Assembly (NCBI GenBank): GCA_944392765.1
Contig: CALXXU010000002.1
Location: forward strand, 1 to 64,000
Direction: 5' to 3'
Length of the DNA stretch: 64,000 bases
Source of the DNA: an uncultured Anaerobiospirillum sp.
GTDB lineage: Bacteria > Pseudomonadota > Gammaproteobacteria > Enterobacterales > Succinivibrionaceae
In this document: positions 22,604-31,168 of the stretch, piece after piece
How the letters are laid out: the number at the start of each line of letters is the position of its first letter
How positions within the stretch are numbered: position 1 is the first letter of the stretch
Program-made: the position numbers and the translations under genes
Notes under the pieces: generated by a model
Told to the model about the DNA's origin: nothing
Seen by the model: only the letters and a program-made list of their open reading frames with translations
Database searches by the model: none

Positions 22604-25321
22604 ATGTTTCAGATTCGCAAAATCAGTGACCTGACCCGCTTATGTGTCCTACCCGTGATGATTTTGTCGATCTTCTTGGCGTTCTATCTGTACGTCGACA
22701 TGGATAAGATCCAAAACAAGTCCCAAGAGCTGGTCAACAGTGTCATTCCCCATGTGCTCACGACTCAGCAAAGCGCGATCAATTTAGTAGAGCTGCGCAG
22801 CAATATCGAGCTGGTCGCGACCTCGCCTGATTTGCAGCGCGCCCGCCAGTCCTATGTCGCCATTCGCAATCTCATCAACAACTCCGAGCTTAAAAACCGC
22901 GAGTATGGCTATGACTATCAGGAAAATATCAACGAGATCCTGTTTGAGGTTAATCGCCTGTGGAAGCTGCGTCTGCAATTAGATGAGCTGCGCACCACCT
23001 TACATAGCTCGCTGCACTTTATGGACACGGTGATGTACCTGGTCTATAACGAGCATCCGGAGCTGTTCCCTGAGATCGATCGCCACATTAGCAATTACAT
23101 CGACATCTACAAGACCACGGCCTTTACCCGCGATCTGCGCACCGAGCATCAGTTCTACTACCAGATGATGGTCGAGCGCTTAAGCCCGAGCTTTGACCGC
23201 AAGGAATTTTTACAAAGCCATCCTTATGAAGGCGTAAGCGAGCCATTCACTCCTATCACCAAGCATGGGAATGATCTTGCGGACAATAACCCTTATCACC
23301 AAGATCTTGACCCTCAGACTGAGGCCGAGTCTGATCAGGCCAAGTCGTTAGCGGTTTTATCTTCGACTTTAGATAGCATCGAACAAAATGACTCGGCCGG
23401 TGACACGGTTTTAGCTGAGCTTGGCGCCGAGGAGCAACAAGAGGCACAGGCTCAGATCAATGAGAGCACAGCGGCCAATGAGAATATCGCGGCCCCTGAA
23501 GGCTCCGCAGCTAAAGCCCAGGAGAGTGCTGCAACTAACACCCCTGATAGCATTGATGATGAGCGTGCGCTGATCAATCAAGCGATTGCCCAATTGATGG
23601 AGCCATCTACGATGGCCGACATGAAGATGCTCGCCATCTACAAGCAGGAGCTTGATCGCTTTGACCCGCTCTGGGAACTGTATTTGAATATGCAGCAGGT
23701 CTTTGCCTCGGATCTGCAAACGCTCTTAGGCAAGGTCTATGACCTCTCGCACTCCTTCACCACTGGTGAGGCCAGTTCGCTCCACGCTGAGATTCAGTAC
23801 ATTTCTTTCTTGGCCTCAGAAACTCAGCCGATGGTGATGGCGGTCTTGCTGTTCTGCTTGATCGGCTTCTCGGTCACCATTTTTGTTTTAAACCGCTACG
23901 TGATGCGGCCGCTCAAGAGTATTGCCCATATCTTGACGCGTTTTAGACAGACCCAAAACGTTACGGCCACCGAGTACCACAAGTTCATGCAGCAGCAGCA
24001 CTTGATGGAAATCCGTGAGATCGTCGATTTGCTGCCGCAGATCTTTGCCGACTATTCTCAGTTCAAGGAGAAGAGTAACAAGCTCCAGTCCCGCTATGAA
24101 GAGCTCAAGGTGTCCTCAAAGTATGATGATTTAACCAAGGTCTTCAACCGGGGCAGCCTCAATATGCTGATCAAGAGTGTAGGCAGCAATACCCCGGCTA
24201 GCTTTGCCTGTCTCATGATCGACATCGATTACTTCAAGAATCTCAACGACACCATGGGTCACCAGCACGGCGATGAAGTACTCTTTGCGGTCGCTCAGAT
24301 ACTGCAACGCTCGGTCGCCCGCAAGGACTTAGTGTTCCGCTATGGTGGTGAGGAGTTCTGCATCTTCTTAAGCGATATCAATGAGCAAAACGCCTATAGC
24401 GTGGCCGAGCGTCTGTGTAACAAGGTCAAGTCGTTACAGCTCAAGAACGAAGGCACGCCAAGTAGTTACGTCACGATCTCGGTAGGCCTCAGTTTAATCA
24501 CGACGATGCGCGGGCAATTCCGCATTGAGGAGTTGATTGCTCAGGCGGACAAGGCCTTGTATCTGGCTAAGCGCACTGGTCGTGACCGCGTGGTATCGTG
24601 CCCGGCAAAGATGCTCTTTGCCGCCTCTGAAGGGGAAGCTGAGGACATCTTAGATGAGGCGATTGGTGAGGCGATCAAGGAGCGCGAGGGCGTAGCCAAC
24701 TCGGTTGATGCGGTAAAGCGCGCCGAAGGACAAGCTGATACTGACAAAAACGCAGAGAGCAATATCGTGCGTGAGAACATCGCCAGCACCGAAAGCTCAA
24801 ATCCGGCGGCGGCCACTGTCTTTGTGCGCAAAGTTGAGCCTAAGAGCGCAGCCACTAAGGACGGGCAAACTCAGTCTGGCGACACTGAGCTGGAGACCAG
24901 TTCCGAGCAAGCTTTATCCGGTCAAGTTAAAGGCCGCGTCAAAGCGCACAAATTCAAGCGCTCGCGCAAAGAGAGTAAGCTCTTGTGCGAGGGTTCACCT
25001 TTTAGCGCGGTGACCACCGAGTCTTTTGGCTTTGCCGATACTGATGACACGAATAAAAACGCGGTTTTGGGCACAACCATGGGGCTTAACACCGCAACCT
25101 CAGAACAGCCAGAGCAAAAGCCAGAGCCAACGGCTGAGCTCAACTCTAAGGCCGAGTCAGGGACAGAGCCCGAGCTAGATGCTGCCGCAGAGCAGCAGCA
25201 AGCCCCGGCCTCTGAGTCTGACAACGCTCAGACCCACACGTCTGAGGCTGACAACGCTCAGACCCACACGTCTGAGGCGCCAAGCGCTGCTTCTCAAGCT
25301 GAGCGCAAGGCCCAAGACTAA
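22604..25321 (+). CDS. membrane-bound GGDEF diguanylate cyclase
   Basis: 905-residue predicted c-di-GMP synthase. One helix at residues ~13-33, a ~375-residue periplasmic region, a second helix ~411-431, a helical linker, and a GGDEF domain ~500-660 with YDDLTKVFNR, MIDIDYFKNLNDT and the active site RYGGEEF (~581-585). The inhibitory RxxD site is absent (ARKD at that place), so product feedback at the I-site is unlikely. The periplasmic part contains a ~90-residue acidic Ala/Glu/Ser-rich stretch, and the last ~245 residues are low complexity, ending in a duplicated ten-residue unit (DNAQTHTSEA). The Shine-Dalgarno is weak. It stands alone; the sensed ligand is unknown. Confidence 0.88.
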   Translation: MFQIRKISDLTRLCVLPVMILSIFLAFYLYVDMDKIQNKSQELVNSVIPHVLTTQQSAINLVELRSNIELVATSPDLQRARQSYVAIRNLINNSELKNREYGYDYQENINEILFEVNRLWKLRLQLDELRTTLHSSLHFMDTVMYLVYNEHPELFPEIDRHISNYIDIYKTTAFTRDLRTEHQFYYQMMVERLSPSFDRKEFLQSHPYEGVSEPFTPITKHGNDLADNNPYHQDLDPQTEAESDQAKSLAVLSSTLDSIEQNDSAGDTVLAELGAEEQQEAQAQINESTAANENIAAPEGSAAKAQESAATNTPDSIDDERALINQAIAQLMEPSTMADMKMLAIYKQELDRFDPLWELYLNMQQVFASDLQTLLGKVYDLSHSFTTGEASSLHAEIQYISFLASETQPMVMAVLLFCLIGFSVTIFVLNRYVMRPLKSIAHILTRFRQTQNVTATEYHKFMQQQHLMEIREIVDLLPQIFADYSQFKEKSNKLQSRYEELKVSSKYDDLTKVFNRGSLNMLIKSVGSNTPASFACLMIDIDYFKNLNDTMGHQHGDEVLFAVAQILQRSVARKDLVFRYGGEEFCIFLSDINEQNAYSVAERLCNKVKSLQLKNEGTPSSYVTISVGLSLITTMRGQFRIEELIAQADKALYLAKRTGRDRVVSCPAKMLFAASEGEAEDILDEAIGEAIKEREGVANSVDAVKRAEGQADTDKNAESNIVRENIASTESSNPAAATVFVRKVEPKSAATKDGQTQSGDTELETSSEQALSGQVKGRVKAHKFKRSRKESKLLCEGSPFSAVTTESFGFADTDDTNKNAVLGTTMGLNTATSEQPEQKPEPTAELNSKAESGTEPELDAAAEQQQAPASESDNAQTHTSEADNAQTHTSEAPSAASQAERKAQD
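25219..25278 (+). repeat. two perfect 30-bp tandem repeats
   Basis: Units 25219-25248 and 25249-25278 are identical and encode the DNAQTHTSEA duplication at the C-terminus of the GGDEF protein. The length keeps the frame, so copy number could vary without disrupting the protein. Confidence 0.85.
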
Positions 25322-26270
25322 GGCCAAGCCTGCAATTTCGTGCCTGCATTAGCTCCATGTCCTTGGACTGTTGCAGGCAAGGTACGGCCGCGCAGGCTGT
25401 ACCTTAGAACCAAGTTCTGCCTCGATTGATAAAGGGGCTAAGCTCAGCCTCGATTGACGCATTGCTCACTTAGCTCAAATAGGAAGCTGCTTCATTCCAA
25501 AGTCTGAGTCCAGATGGATGAGCGCGCTTCAAGCTCGCAGTTACGGCAAACTGCACCAAGTTACGGCAAATGCCTACTGGTATGTAAGCTATAGATGGAA
25601 ATTTCTCCGTCATGTTCACAAACAAGCACTGAAATTACGCTTAAATATGCCTTTTGCGAGCTAAATCTGGAGTAAAATTTCAGAAATGTGCGGCATGATG
25701 GTGAAAAAGCAAAAGTCTTGTGATACACTTTGCGGCGTTGGTGAGGCGGTACTCGCCCTGCTAACAATAATCAAAGTTTGATTGAGTGGCCGTACGGCGC
25801 GCACGATCGAATCTTTGATTCGTGCTCAAAGACTTGGCGTGGGATCACCAAGCTTTTGCGCAGTAGGCTCAAGGTCAAATCTTGGGTGAGCTGCGGCCCT
25901 TCCTTGTATCCCAGATCTTTTCTGTCAGGTGAATTGCTCCATAAAGTCTTGCGTTCTCACGCACGACCGGTGCGGTTTATTTTTGAGAAAAGAGCAAATA
26001 CAAATGGGTAGCTTGGGAGCGTGGTCTGTTGGTTTGATCCACGCAGGTTGTTTCTTTTAGCAGTAAGCGACATCAGCTGTACTGTGCGCCCTTTGGGGCA
26101 TGTGTCCAAGTTAAGGTTGTGACACCGCATCGAATGATTCGTTTTGAGTTGTTGTGCTCGGTGCGTAAGTCCTCGGCAGCATCCTCTAGGCTCGAGGCGA
26201 CAAACACTAACTAAGGTAAGGAGAGTCATTAGTAATCGATTTTGATCATTGATTGAGGAGTACGTGGTCG
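25322..26270 (+). other. long gene-poor region before the XRE regulator
   Basis: About 950 bases with no supported gene. It contains stem-loops at 25341-25405, dyads AATCAAA-G-TTTGATT near 25767 and CGAATC-TTT-GATTCG near 25808, and a CTTGG...CCAAG hairpin followed by CTTTT near 25835-25860. Short frames exist on both strands but lack ribosome sites or family features. A structured or regulatory RNA is possible. Confidence 0.45.
25341..25405 (+). other. two stem-loops after the GGDEF gene
   Basis: TGCCTGCA (25341-25348) pairs perfectly with TGCAGGCA (25372-25379). AAGGTAC (25379-25385) pairs with GTACCTT (25399-25405) around GCC/GGC. No T tract follows; a factor-dependent or processed 3' end is possible. 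Confidence 0.45.
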
Positions 26271-26555
26271 ATGCAAAACATGCTTAACCAACAACATGTG
26301 CCATCTGACGACTTTATGCCCGGCGATCTTGACTTGTTAAGCCCGTCTTCGCAGCTCACTTCATTTATCAAAGAGACACGCAAGGCCCTTAACATCAGTC
26401 AACGCGAACTTTCCAAGCTCAGCGGAATCAACCAGTCCAATCTCTCGAAGATCGAGAACGGTTTAATCTACCCTTCGCTCTCGACGATTCAAAAGCTGGC
26501 ATCCTGCTTGGGCCACAAAGTTGAGCTCAATTTTGTGCCAAACATCAACAAGTAA
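26271..26555 (+). CDS. XRE-family DNA-binding regulator
   Basis: 94 residues. A helix-turn-helix of the Cro/C1 (XRE) class covers residues ~28-82, with NISQRELSKLSGINQSNLSK and LIYPSLSTIQKLASCLG. A short acidic N-terminal arm precedes it and a beta-like tail VELNFVPN follows, an arrangement seen in HipB- and antitoxin-type regulators. GAGGAG lies about 10 bases before ATG 26271; the frame also opens at a TTG at 26253. No toxin or HipA-like partner gene is adjacent. Target unknown; autoregulation through dyads in the long upstream region is conceivable. Confidence 0.82.
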   Translation: MQNMLNQQHVPSDDFMPGDLDLLSPSSQLTSFIKETRKALNISQRELSKLSGINQSNLSKIENGLIYPSLSTIQKLASCLGHKVELNFVPNINK

Positions 26556-27206
26556 TGGAAGCGTAAGCGCCCCTTACTTTTGCATGTAAGAGCAAAAGCT
26601 CCGAGCTGACTTCTTATCCTAAGGTCTCTTTTTCCCTTAGGAACAAGGCCGACTTGGCTTTTAGCCAACTTTGGACCAAGTTCATCTAAGCGATCGACGT
26701 CCATAATGCTGCGTTAGATTACGCACAAAGTTAGTACCCCTTTGGGACTGCTGACTTGCTGCTGGGTTGTGACAACCGCGAAGACTGTTGCTTGCAGAGT
26801 AGGCAAGAACAACTTCACAGTGTGCATGAGCAAGTAACATAGCCAGAGCCCCCGACTCATCAAACTTCCACTAACTTTCATCAACTTCCATCAATTCCGC
26901 ATCACGCGGATCTTCCTCTTCGGCTTAACGCCAGCTCCTCTTATTTCCCAATTCATTTAAAGCTATCAACCCACGTGGTTTCGTTTGTCTGCCAATAGTA
27001 TCAACAAAATTGGGTAGATAGTTAATAATTTCTGCTGTAGCTCGGCTCACCAAGGTCGGCCCTAAGGTTCCCGTCCTGCATTCACGTCGCAGCGCTTGCG
27101 CTACTGCGTTGATTTGGCCTAAGGCAGAGACAACAACGCCGAGCCCAGCTCGGCGTTGAGGATGTGGAGTATCGCAGGCGCGCGGCGCCTGCTAGGTAGC
27201 TAGACC
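26556..27206. other. gene-free region between XRE gene and flgE
   Basis: 650 bases without a supported gene. CTTTTGC-N8-GCAAAAG near 26577-26598 and CCTAAG...CTTAGG near 26618-26642 follow the XRE gene. Microrepeats of CATCAACTTCCA type lie around 26860-26900. Two strong hairpins at 27134-27192 lie beyond the flgE stop codon. Confidence 0.45.
27134..27192 (-). terminator. paired hairpins at the flgE 3' end
   Basis: GCAGGCGC-GCG-GCGCCTGC (27174-27192) and CAACGCCGAGC-CCA-GCTCGGCGTTG (27134-27158, 11-bp perfect stem) follow the flgE stop on the minus strand. The second is followed by TTGTCTCT, a weak tail. Confidence 0.55.
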
Positions 27207-28937
27207 TTAACGGATGTTAAGGATGCTATCCATTACCGTGTTTTGAGTCTGTAACGACTGGGCGTTAGCCTGATAGTTACGCTGAGCGGTAATGAGCTCA
27301 ACTAACTCAGTGGTCAGGTCAACGTTGGACAGCTCAAGGTTCGAGCCCTTGATCGAACCAGTTGAGCCAGAGTTCGCTTCACTGGCGATAGCAGGGCCTG
27401 AAGCTAAGCTCTCACGCCACTGGGTGTCACCAATCTTGGTTAAGCCTTGCTGGTTGACGAAGTCAGCCATAGCGACCTTGGCGATGTTATAGATCGAGCC
27501 ATTGGTGTACTCAGCGATGATCACGCCGTTCTCGTCCACACTAATCGAAGTCAGCACGCCAGTAGCATAGCCGTCATCAGTTGGCGACTGGCTTACATCG
27601 AATTTCGACGAGCCATACTGGGTGGCGTGCATATCCAAGGATAAGATCTGGTCTGGATTGATGCCGGTGCCCATAGCGGTATGCAGCGTACCATTGGCCA
27701 GGGTGTTGTCACCGCGAACTGATTCTAAAGTGAATGTGTCATCATCAGCTTTGCCTTTTAATGCACCATTATCTGCATCAAAGAGAACACTACGCAAGTC
27801 AGCTGCGGGAGTACCCTGAGTGGTGCCGTTTACAAACTCGACGCGGCTAGGGATGGTGCTATCACCAATTAACTCACCAGACGAATCAAACTCCATGCGG
27901 AAACCAAAGAAGTTTGCACCTTTGCATGGGCCGGAAGCAGATTCTGGAACGGAGATTACCGTGCCTTGCTGACCATCAACTTGTGCTACGTCAACTGGAG
28001 CGCCATCAAGGTAAGGAATGACTACCCAAGTTGAGGTGTTGGCATCATCACCAGTTGGCCCCTTTGCTCCCATATTGAGGAAGTAATAGGTCAGGGTATG
28101 AGCACCACCTAACGAATCATGAACAGTTTGCGAAGTCGAGTTGGTGTAGGTTGATGAGTCATTTGGATCGAAGTCGACATAGTACTGCATAAATGCAGCA
28201 TCATCAGGACTGTCAACTGCTGCGCCATTTTCACCACGAGGTACACCATATTGTAAGGTGGTCGTAAAGGTCTCAGGTTTTGCTGTGTCGACAGGTACAT
28301 CTGGATCAGTAGGAACGCGCAGCCAGTCGCTATCCCATGGGGTAGCATTAGTGCCATCAGGATTGGTTGCAGTCCAAGGATCGTTTGGTAAAGCAGTCGT
28401 AGTAATGGACTCTACATCCTCGGAATCAGCTGGGACGTTAACACCGATGGTGATGTTATTGGACTGCTTAGGGGCGCCGGTATCAGATGGAATCTGGATG
28501 TTGTGAGTGGCGTTTAAGTCTAAGGACGCAGTACGGCCTTGATCGTCCACATCCCAGCCTTGCAGATAGTCGCCGGTAGCGGTGACGATGTAGCCCTCGT
28601 TATCTACTTGGAAGGCACCGTTACGGGTGTAGGTGTGGGATTGGTCGCCGTTAGGGCCGGAGAGCACGAAGAAGCCATTGCCCTGAATGGCCATATCAAG
28701 TGGGTTACCGGTGTCGCCCGAGAGTGCGCCCTGAGCAAATTGCTGGGACACTACGGTGTTTTGCACACCCATACCGGTGGTAACGCGGCTGTTGGTATAT
28801 ACGCTGTTGGCGTAAACATCGGCGAACTCAGCACGTGACTTCTTGAAGCCATACGAGTTGGTATTGGCGATGTTGTTTGAGGTCACATCGATGTGCTTTT
28901 GTGAGTTCTTAATACCGCTAACGGAAATTCCGAACAT
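27207..28937 (-). CDS. flgE: flagellar hook protein
   Basis: 576-residue structural subunit of the extracellular flagellar hook. The N-terminus FGISVSGIKNSQKHIDVTSN and NIANTNSYGFKKSRAEFADV are the conserved rod/hook D0 signature. The C-terminus has LSNVDLTTELVELITAQRNY and ends in NTVMDSILNI, the paired D0 helix. The middle is a long variable D2/D3 insert, which makes it larger than the ~400-residue enterobacterial form. ATG 28937 follows GGAG at 8 bases; a frame from 29039 overlaps the promoter and is rejected. No other flagellar gene lies in the window, so flgE is separated from the usual flg cluster. Confidence 0.93.
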   Translation of the reverse strand: MFGISVSGIKNSQKHIDVTSNNIANTNSYGFKKSRAEFADVYANSVYTNSRVTTGMGVQNTVVSQQFAQGALSGDTGNPLDMAIQGNGFFVLSGPNGDQSHTYTRNGAFQVDNEGYIVTATGDYLQGWDVDDQGRTASLDLNATHNIQIPSDTGAPKQSNNITIGVNVPADSEDVESITTTALPNDPWTATNPDGTNATPWDSDWLRVPTDPDVPVDTAKPETFTTTLQYGVPRGENGAAVDSPDDAAFMQYYVDFDPNDSSTYTNSTSQTVHDSLGGAHTLTYYFLNMGAKGPTGDDANTSTWVVIPYLDGAPVDVAQVDGQQGTVISVPESASGPCKGANFFGFRMEFDSSGELIGDSTIPSRVEFVNGTTQGTPAADLRSVLFDADNGALKGKADDDTFTLESVRGDNTLANGTLHTAMGTGINPDQILSLDMHATQYGSSKFDVSQSPTDDGYATGVLTSISVDENGVIIAEYTNGSIYNIAKVAMADFVNQQGLTKIGDTQWRESLASGPAIASEANSGSTGSIKGSNLELSNVDLTTELVELITAQRNYQANAQSLQTQNTVMDSILNIR

Positions 28938-29027
28938 GACTAATACTCCACATGGTCTCTGTTCTGTGCCTACGCCTAAGATCGCTACGTTTTCATCTGA
29001 TAGCCTGGCGCAAGATGTCCCTAAAAG

Positions 29028-29043
29028 TGCAAGGGGCATGCCA
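29028..29043 (-). promoter_or_regulatory. sigma-54 promoter of flgE
   Basis: On the minus strand TGGCATG-CCCC-TTGCA matches the -24/-12 consensus TGGCAYG-N4-TTGCW exactly. It lies 91 bases before the flgE start codon. This indicates RpoN-dependent, activator-driven expression, as for hook genes in polar flagellates. Confidence 0.85.
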
Positions 29044-29318
29044 CGCGCATTTAGGTCATGTTTTGTGCGCTAAAATCTGATAAATAAGCGCTTTTAAGGC
29101 AAAATTGTGTGACCTAGCCTAAGTTCGGAAAGGCCTTGCCGCAAGCTCTGCTAAAAGGGCATTTCATGCCGGTCACATTGCTCTTTAGGCCAAAAACTGA
29201 AGCTTAGTGGCAAGCTAAGGCCGTGCTGGGCGCGGGTTATGGTCAGATCGCGCCGTCACTGCCAGATTTGGTAGGCTTCTTGCCTTTAGCGGCTCGTTCC
29301 TGCCTGAGCCTACCTCCA

Positions 29319-29356
29319 ATAAAAAGCACAGCCCACTGCCAGGGCAGGCAATGGGC
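29319..29356 (-). terminator. rho-independent terminator of the MFS gene
   Basis: On the minus strand GCCCATTGCC pairs with GGCAGTGGGC (one mismatch), followed by TGTGCTTTTTATT. Confidence 0.75.
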
Positions 29357-29403
29357 CGAAGTTCGATTTGAATTTGGGCTCAAATGTCTGAGCGAAAATT
29401 CAG

Positions 29404-30843
29404 TTAGGCCGTAGGCTTGGCTTCAGCAGTGGCTTCAGCCTGAGCCTCGGATTTATCTTTTGCCTGAGTTGCATCAGACTGAGATTCTGGTGCTTCCTTG
29501 TCAGGCTTTACCTCAGGCACATCCTGGGAAGGCTCAACCTTTACTGCATCCAGAGCTGGTGCGCTCTTGGTTTCGGCTGGCTCCTCCGGCGCGCTCTGGG
29601 CTTGGGCTTCCTTGGGGGCTTCCTTGGGGGCTTCCTCTTCGCTTCTGATCTTTTGGGTGCGAATAAGCTCCTTGTGGCTTTCGGCTAACTCTGCTGGCAA
29701 GCGTACTAAGAGCGAGGCGACGATCGCGACTATGAGCAGGGCGCCCATCATGGTGAAGGTTACAGTGTAGGAGCCGAAGATAAAGGCGGCGGCGTAACCA
29801 AAGAGGGAGCCTAAGCCAAAGCCTAAGTAGAGCAGGCCGTAGTTCTTGGCTAAGTTGCGGATGCCAAAGAAGTCACTGATAAGCGATGGGTAGATGGTTA
29901 AGGTGCCACCAAAGGAGAAGGCGATTAAGGCAACAGCGGCAAAGAAGGTCACCTGGGTGATCGGAATTACCGTGAGCAGAATGATGGCGACTAAGGATAA
30001 GCACTGATCAAAGGTGATCAGGCGGATACGCGGTAAGCGGTCCGAGAGTACGCCCATCACTAAGCGACCGGCAATGTTGGCCAGAGCTACGACCGAGACG
30101 GCGGTGGCAGCTTCGGCGGCGGTCATCTCAAGTAATGCCGAGCCTAAGTTCGAGGCCACACCGATGATGTACAGGCCAACCATGCAGTCGATAAAGAACA
30201 TCAGGCTTAAGAGCCAATATGGCAGAGTGCGAATGGCGTTTTGCAGATCGTACTCGCGCTTGGAGCTGGCGCCACTGACCACCGAGGCCTGCTGCATGGC
30301 ATCGTAGATTAAGATGCTGCCTAAGGTGACTACGACCGCGCAGATCGCACCCCAGGTTAACAGGGCGTTTTCAAGCGAGTAGTTAGCCATGACGTAGCTG
30401 TCGATGCTCTTAAATAAGAGCGAGCCTAAGCCGTAGGCGCCAATGCACAGCGCTGAAACCAAGCCCTTGTGCTTTGGGAAAAACTTCACGCAGTTGGTTA
30501 AGACCAGCATGTAGCCTAAGCCATCACCAAAGCCTAATAACAGGCCAGCACTTAAGTACAAGGTGATGAGGTTCGGGGCAAAGGCCGCAAGCAAGAGGCC
30601 GGCGCCGGTGCAGACCGCACTTAAGGCCACCACGTTTTGCATGCCCATGCGCAGCTTCAAAAAGCCCGAGCTCGAGCTGCCAATGGCGATAAATAAGGTC
30701 ATGATGCCGAAGGTAAAGGCGATGGCATCGATGTCGAGCTCATATTTGGAGCTCAAAGGAAGATTGAAGAGCGACCAGGCGTAAACAGAGCCTAAAACCA
30801 GCAGAACCAGTAACGAACCAACGAGGGTTTTGATCTTAACCAT
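29404..30843 (-). CDS. MFS transporter, oxalate/formate antiporter (OFA) type
   Basis: 479 residues with twelve hydrophobic helices over the first ~400. The opening GSVYAWSLFNLPLSSKY, GFGDGLGYMLVLTNCVKFFP near TM4-5, and LSDRLPRIR after TM8 fit the OFA/OxlT-like major facilitator group, carrying organic anions such as oxalate, formate or related acids. The final ~75 residues are a cytoplasmic Glu/Ala/Pro/Lys-rich tail (repeated EAPKEAPKEA) unusual for the family. ATG 30843 (MVKIK) is chosen; ATG 30855 is equally open but abuts the GGGGAG. It stands alone with its own terminator. Confidence 0.85.
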   Translation of the reverse strand: MVKIKTLVGSLLVLLVLGSVYAWSLFNLPLSSKYELDIDAIAFTFGIMTLFIAIGSSSSGFLKLRMGMQNVVALSAVCTGAGLLLAAFAPNLITLYLSAGLLLGFGDGLGYMLVLTNCVKFFPKHKGLVSALCIGAYGLGSLLFKSIDSYVMANYSLENALLTWGAICAVVVTLGSILIYDAMQQASVVSGASSKREYDLQNAIRTLPYWLLSLMFFIDCMVGLYIIGVASNLGSALLEMTAAEAATAVSVVALANIAGRLVMGVLSDRLPRIRLITFDQCLSLVAIILLTVIPITQVTFFAAVALIAFSFGGTLTIYPSLISDFFGIRNLAKNYGLLYLGFGLGSLFGYAAAFIFGSYTVTFTMMGALLIVAIVASLLVRLPAELAESHKELIRTQKIRSEEEAPKEAPKEAQAQSAPEEPAETKSAPALDAVKVEPSQDVPEVKPDKEAPESQSDATQAKDKSEAQAEATAEAKPTA

Positions 30844-31002
30844 GGGGTAGAACATCTCCCCTGCCTCAAAGCAGGATCAAAAATGAGCTGAGTGAAAGTC
30901 AGGTGGGATTGCTCAGCACCTGACTGCACGGCATAGGATAGGCCTGCGCTGGTGAAAAGGCTTATCACTTGCAACAAATTGCAACTCAATTGCGTTTATT
31001 TC

Positions 31003-31017
31003 GTAAACTCTGTTTAC
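31003..31017. promoter_or_regulatory. dyad upstream of the MFS gene
   Basis: GTAAAC-TCT-GTTTAC is a perfect 6-bp inverted repeat 160 bases before the MFS start codon. It may be an operator; the protein is unknown. Confidence 0.35.
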
Positions 31018-31049
31018 AAATACCGTGCAAATCAGCTTTTTGTGCCCAT

Positions 31050-31095
31050 GGTTGACCACTGGTTAGCGCCCAGGTTGACCACTGGTTAGCGCCCA
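31050..31095. repeat. two 23-bp tandem repeats
   Basis: Two identical units beginning GGTTGACCACTGG, followed by the start of a third (GGTTGACC at 31096). Non-coding. Confidence 0.85.
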
Positions 31096-31100
31096 GGTTG

Positions 31101-31160
31101 ACCGCAATTTAGTGGGGGCGTGCCGCTTGGTGCTGGGCCGTTTTTTCACTAAATTGCGGT
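31101..31160 (-). other. 14-bp inverted repeat beyond rnfE
   Basis: ACCGCAATTTAGTG and CACTAAATTGCGGT are perfect complements, 32 bases apart, directly downstream of the rnfE stop codon. It could end or stabilise the rnf transcript, or mark the ends of a small mobile or deleted element. Confidence 0.5.
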
Positions 31161-31168
31161 GGGCGGCT

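Larger units (their letters stand above)
28938..29403 (-). other. flgE leader and upstream region
   Basis: About 465 bases holding the sigma-54 promoter and the terminator of the upstream MFS gene. No other coding sequence is supported. Confidence 0.5.
30844..31168. other. spacer between rnfE end and MFS start
   Basis: No gene. Holds a dyad at 31003-31017, repeats of TTGCAAC/ATTGCAAC/AATTGCG (about 30968-30994), a tandem repeat at 31050-31095 and a long inverted repeat at 31101-31160. Confidence 0.5.

Noticed and set aside
28938..29039. Longer FlgE starting at 29039
   Set aside because: The extra 34 residues overlap the sigma-54 promoter and precede the conserved hook-protein N-terminus FGISVSG.
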